From an uncultured Candidatus Melainabacteria bacterium (GTDB lineage Bacteria; Cyanobacteriota; Vampirovibrionia; Gastranaerophilales; Gastranaerophilaceae): a DNA stretch of 16,192 nt. A model generated the notes under the pieces. The model was not told the origin of the DNA and made no database searches. It worked only from the letters and a program-made list of their open reading frames with translations. Of this stretch, positions 14,315 through 16,192 are shown in pieces; position 1 is the stretch's first letter, and every line of letters starts with the position of its first letter. Position numbers and translations under genes: made by a program. Where the stretch lies: NCBI GenBank assembly GCA_934692295.1, contig CAKUTL010000040.1, positions 1 to 16,192 on the forward strand. The letters are read 5' to 3'.

Positions 14315-15625
14315 TTATTTTGAAGACTCATTAGAAAGACCTACACCGTATTTTTGGGCAGTTTCTTTGAAACGTTCTTGAGCAAAACGAATTACTTCTA
14401 AATCTTCATCTCTGTGTTCACGAACTTTAGCAATAAGTTCACGTCTTTTTGCTTCTATTTCTTCCGGAGTTATAGTCTTATCTTCACGAGCTTTGTAATC
14501 AGCAGTAGCTTTGATATGTTTAATAGCTTCTTTTTCAGAAGATGCTTTTACACCTTGAGCTCTATAGTAAATGCCGATTTTATCTCTGATACCATTTAGT
14601 AAGCCTCTGATTTTCAAACAATCTGAAGGGTTTAAATCAACAGGGATTGTTGGTTCTTCGTGGTAGAAATCAACACTCTTACCATTAATGAATAAAGGTT
14701 TTGAAATATTTGTATTCAAGCAATCAACAATTACACCTATATTATTTTTTACTCTGTATTCAGGTGATCTTGGATCAGAGGCATCCACTTTTGAAATGTG
14801 CATTTCATTTTTCAATGCCCTGGAAATATCATAAACATAATATGACTCATTATGTTTTGCTTTAGAATAATTTTTACCGAATACAATCAATAATTCGATT
14901 GGAGTTTCATCTTTACCTGTATCCAATGTATCGATTAATCTCATTTGAACATCTTCATAACCTGATTTTTGAGGCTTACCAATACAACCTCTTAAATGTT
15001 CAGGTAAATATTTGATAGTACCAGGCTCAACGTGATCTAATCTTACATCAAAATCCGGTTTTCTTGATAATACTTTTCTACCAGAAACTTTGTCCGGAAC
15101 CATATAAATATCCCAAGAACGAGCTTTGAAAGCAGAAATTAACTCACTTACAAATTTCATATTATAAACATCTTCAGAATAAGACGTAAAGCGAACTCTA
15201 TCCATTGGAGATTCTCCACTACGTTTTAGTTTAGATACAAAAGAACCTTTACCTTTAACCATATGAGCTTTACTATCTTCAATATCTAGAGATATATTAT
15301 AACCCTTTTTCTGTAATTCGCTAGTAATAACGGTCAAGGTATCTAAAAATCTTTTACCCCTAGCTTGATATTTTGGCATTTGAGCTTCATAACCATCAGC
15401 AATAGCTTGCTCTGTTCTTGTAGGAGTTTTCTTTCTTATTGCTTTTGTAGCTTTATTCACAACCTTTGATACTTTATCCGCACCACCGGAAAATGATACC
15501 GTATCTTGAGCTAATGTATTTAACATTGGCTTTGTTGCATAATAGTTATTATTTATATTCTTTTGAGCTTTTAAATTTTTATTATTGTTAATAAATAAAT
15601 TTGGGGTTATCGATTGTATATTCAT
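14315..15625 (-). CDS. VSFSG-motif protein with RelA/SpoT synthetase-like domain (tentative)
   Basis: This 436-aa protein begins with an Asn-rich, poorly structured segment carrying TVSFSG at 42-47, shared with the neighbour at 15743-16042. Residues about 85-275 follow the order of RelA/SpoT nucleotidyltransferases. VKGKGSFVSKLKRSG (123-137) resembles the R-x-K-S-x-x-S-x-x-x-K-L-K-R block. MDRVRFTSYSEDVY (141-154) resembles D-x-x-G-x-R-x-x-x-x-x-x-D-x-Y. GKPQKSGYEDVQ (216-227) resembles the P-K-x-x-G-Y-R-S-L-H block. TPIELLIV (241-248) resembles V-E-I-Q-I-R-T. Candidate catalytic acids are D142 and E244. The RSLH and QIRT positions differ, so activity is uncertain. The C-terminal 100 residues are charged and helical. 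No signal peptide is seen. GGAGG lies 12 nt before the ATG, unusually far. The domain call is inference from motif order. Confidence 0.75.
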   Translation of the reverse strand: MNIQSITPNLFINNNKNLKAQKNINNNYYATKPMLNTLAQDTVSFSGGADKVSKVVNKATKAIRKKTPTRTEQAIADGYEAQMPKYQARGKRFLDTLTVITSELQKKGYNISLDIEDSKAHMVKGKGSFVSKLKRSGESPMDRVRFTSYSEDVYNMKFVSELISAFKARSWDIYMVPDKVSGRKVLSRKPDFDVRLDHVEPGTIKYLPEHLRGCIGKPQKSGYEDVQMRLIDTLDTGKDETPIELLIVFGKNYSKAKHNESYYVYDISRALKNEMHISKVDASDPRSPEYRVKNNIGVIVDCLNTNISKPLFINGKSVDFYHEEPTIPVDLNPSDCLKIRGLLNGIRDKIGIYYRAQGVKASSEKEAIKHIKATADYKAREDKTITPEEIEAKRRELIAKVREHRDEDLEVIRFAQERFKETAQKYGVGLSNESSK

Positions 15626-15699
15626 TTAGTAAAAATTCCTCCGAAGAGTAGTAAATCACGTCAAAAAATAAATTTAATAGTCTAAAGGATTAAATTCGC

Positions 15700-15723
15700 C
15701 AAATTGTAACATAAATTTACAAC
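15700..15723 (-). promoter_or_regulatory. 24-nt shared element with dyad TTGTAA-N7-TTACAA (copy 1)
   Basis: This 24-nt sequence is identical to 16115-16138 and contains an inverted repeat, TTGTAA-N7-TTACAA. It lies 74 nt upstream of the start codon of the gene at 14315-15625. Downstream of it a TTTAAT could serve as -10. It is best read as an operator or activator site. Confidence 0.6.
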
Positions 15724-15742
15724 AATCTACAATCTAATAAGT

Positions 15743-16042
15743 CTAATAACGTGAATTCTTTTCTGTTAAATATATAGGAGAAGAATATCCCCCACATTTG
15801 GGGTTTGACACTTCTTGGATTGAGTTACCTAGTCTTGTATCTAATTTTGGCATCGTAGAAGAAATTGGTTTTTTCCCAGAAGGAACAAAAGAATCCATTT
15901 TATTTGCAATATCACATAAATTTTTTCGCAAAGATGATACATCACAAGAATTTTCTAAAAATTTTCTCGCATTTTCTACAGTTTTTCTGGTTGGACATTT
16001 CCCTGAAAATGAAACATAATTTGATGATATTGGTGTATTCAT
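15743..16042 (-). CDS. small VSFSG-motif protein, function unknown
   Basis: This 99-aa protein has no recognised family. Its N-terminus (MNTPISSNYVSFSGKCP) carries VSFSG at residues 10-14, the same five residues as the larger neighbour. The rest is unrelated: a helical, Lys-rich stretch (about 18-50) and a Ser/Pro-rich tail, with four cysteines (C16, C33, C43, C83) and no signal peptide. AGGAGGT lies 10 nt before the ATG at 16042. The upstream region matches that of the neighbour (exact 24-nt element and an AATTT-N2-TTTTTTGA stretch). That conservation, together with the strong Shine-Dalgarno, argues this is a real expressed gene. Confidence 0.75.
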   Translation of the reverse strand: MNTPISSNYVSFSGKCPTRKTVENARKFLENSCDVSSLRKNLCDIANKMDSFVPSGKKPISSTMPKLDTRLGNSIQEVSNPKCGGYSSPIYLTEKNSRY

Positions 16043-16114
16043 ATATTAAGTTACCTCCTGCTCGAAATAATGATACTCAAAAAATGAAATTGATTGATTT
16101 TATAGAGAATTTTA

Positions 16115-16138
16115 CAAATTGTAACATAAATTTACAAC
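16115..16138 (-). promoter_or_regulatory. 24-nt shared element with dyad TTGTAA-N7-TTACAA (copy 2)
   Basis: Exact second copy of the element at 15700-15723, here 72 nt upstream of the start codon of the 99-aa gene. In this copy TTGTAA is followed after 17 nt by TAAAAT, so the dyad may overlap the -35 region. The remaining 16139-16192 shows no gene. Confidence 0.6.
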
Positions 16139-16192
16139 CACAAGATTTCTTCAAAGTTTTTGTTTGTATTATCATGTTATATGTACAGTTAT

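Noticed and set aside
15700..15723. NtcA-type nitrogen-control site (GTA-N8-TAC)
   Set aside because: The dyad has GTA and TAC separated by 9 nt, not 8, and the two copies do not share a -10 box at the NtcA spacing. A different regulator is more likely.
15798..16019. 73-aa plus-strand ORF opposite the 99-aa VSFSG gene
   Set aside because: No Shine-Dalgarno. The minus-strand frame has a strong one, a shared motif and a shared upstream region, so this is a shadow.

Overview
The window is AT-rich chromosomal DNA with short intergenic gaps and good sigma-70-type promoters. By eye it fits a host-associated non-photosynthetic relative of the cyanobacteria (Vampirovibrionia/Melainabacteria, most likely Gastranaerophilales). 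The clues are a Tic20/Ycf60-like membrane protein, a cyanobacteria-like group 2 sigma factor, a DUF3153/LppM-like lipoprotein, and lineage-restricted small proteins carrying an N-terminal VSFSG motif. The lineage call is an inference from gene content; no phylogeny was run.

Layout. Positions 1-34 hold the first codons of rpsL (minus strand), with a leader of about 125 nt and a promoter. Upstream on the same strand, a nine-repeat TPR protein and a Tic20-like membrane protein are one nucleotide apart. Positions 1717-2475 are a 760-nt non-coding island. It holds a REP-like palindromic repeat, a pair of exact 23-nt inverted repeats flanking about 140 nt, a small 8-nt tandem repeat, a perfect 11-bp hairpin, and a strong promoter driving a candidate structured RNA with no ORF. 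Next is an orphan basic/coiled-coil protein (minus). Then come an AI-2E family permease and an overlapping B12-type radical SAM protein (plus), which converges with an overlapping, active-site-altered histidine phosphatase (minus). A LeuD-like small subunit without a LeuC partner and a SEC-C protein just upstream of recN follow on the plus strand. After recN there are a group 2 sigma-70 factor (minus), tRNA-Val(UAC) with a consensus promoter and terminator (plus), a small secreted four-cysteine protein and an LppM-like lipoprotein (both minus), and an RlmD-type 23S rRNA methyltransferase that may be read from a leaderless message (plus).

The right end (14315-16192) is the most unusual part. 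Two adjacent minus-strand genes of different size encode proteins that share only a short N-terminal VSFSG motif. Both carry the same exact 24-nt element, containing the dyad TTGTAA-N7-TTACAA, at almost the same distance (74 and 72 nt) upstream of their start codons. The larger protein has a pattern of motifs resembling the RelA/SpoT (p)ppGpp synthetase fold. Together they look like members of a co-regulated, motif-tagged protein family and are the best candidate for an undescribed system here.

Most other genes are housekeeping: translation (rpsL, tRNA-Val, rlmD), DNA repair (recN), transcription (sigma factor) and amino-acid metabolism (leuD-like). No phage, transposase or CRISPR array is visible.
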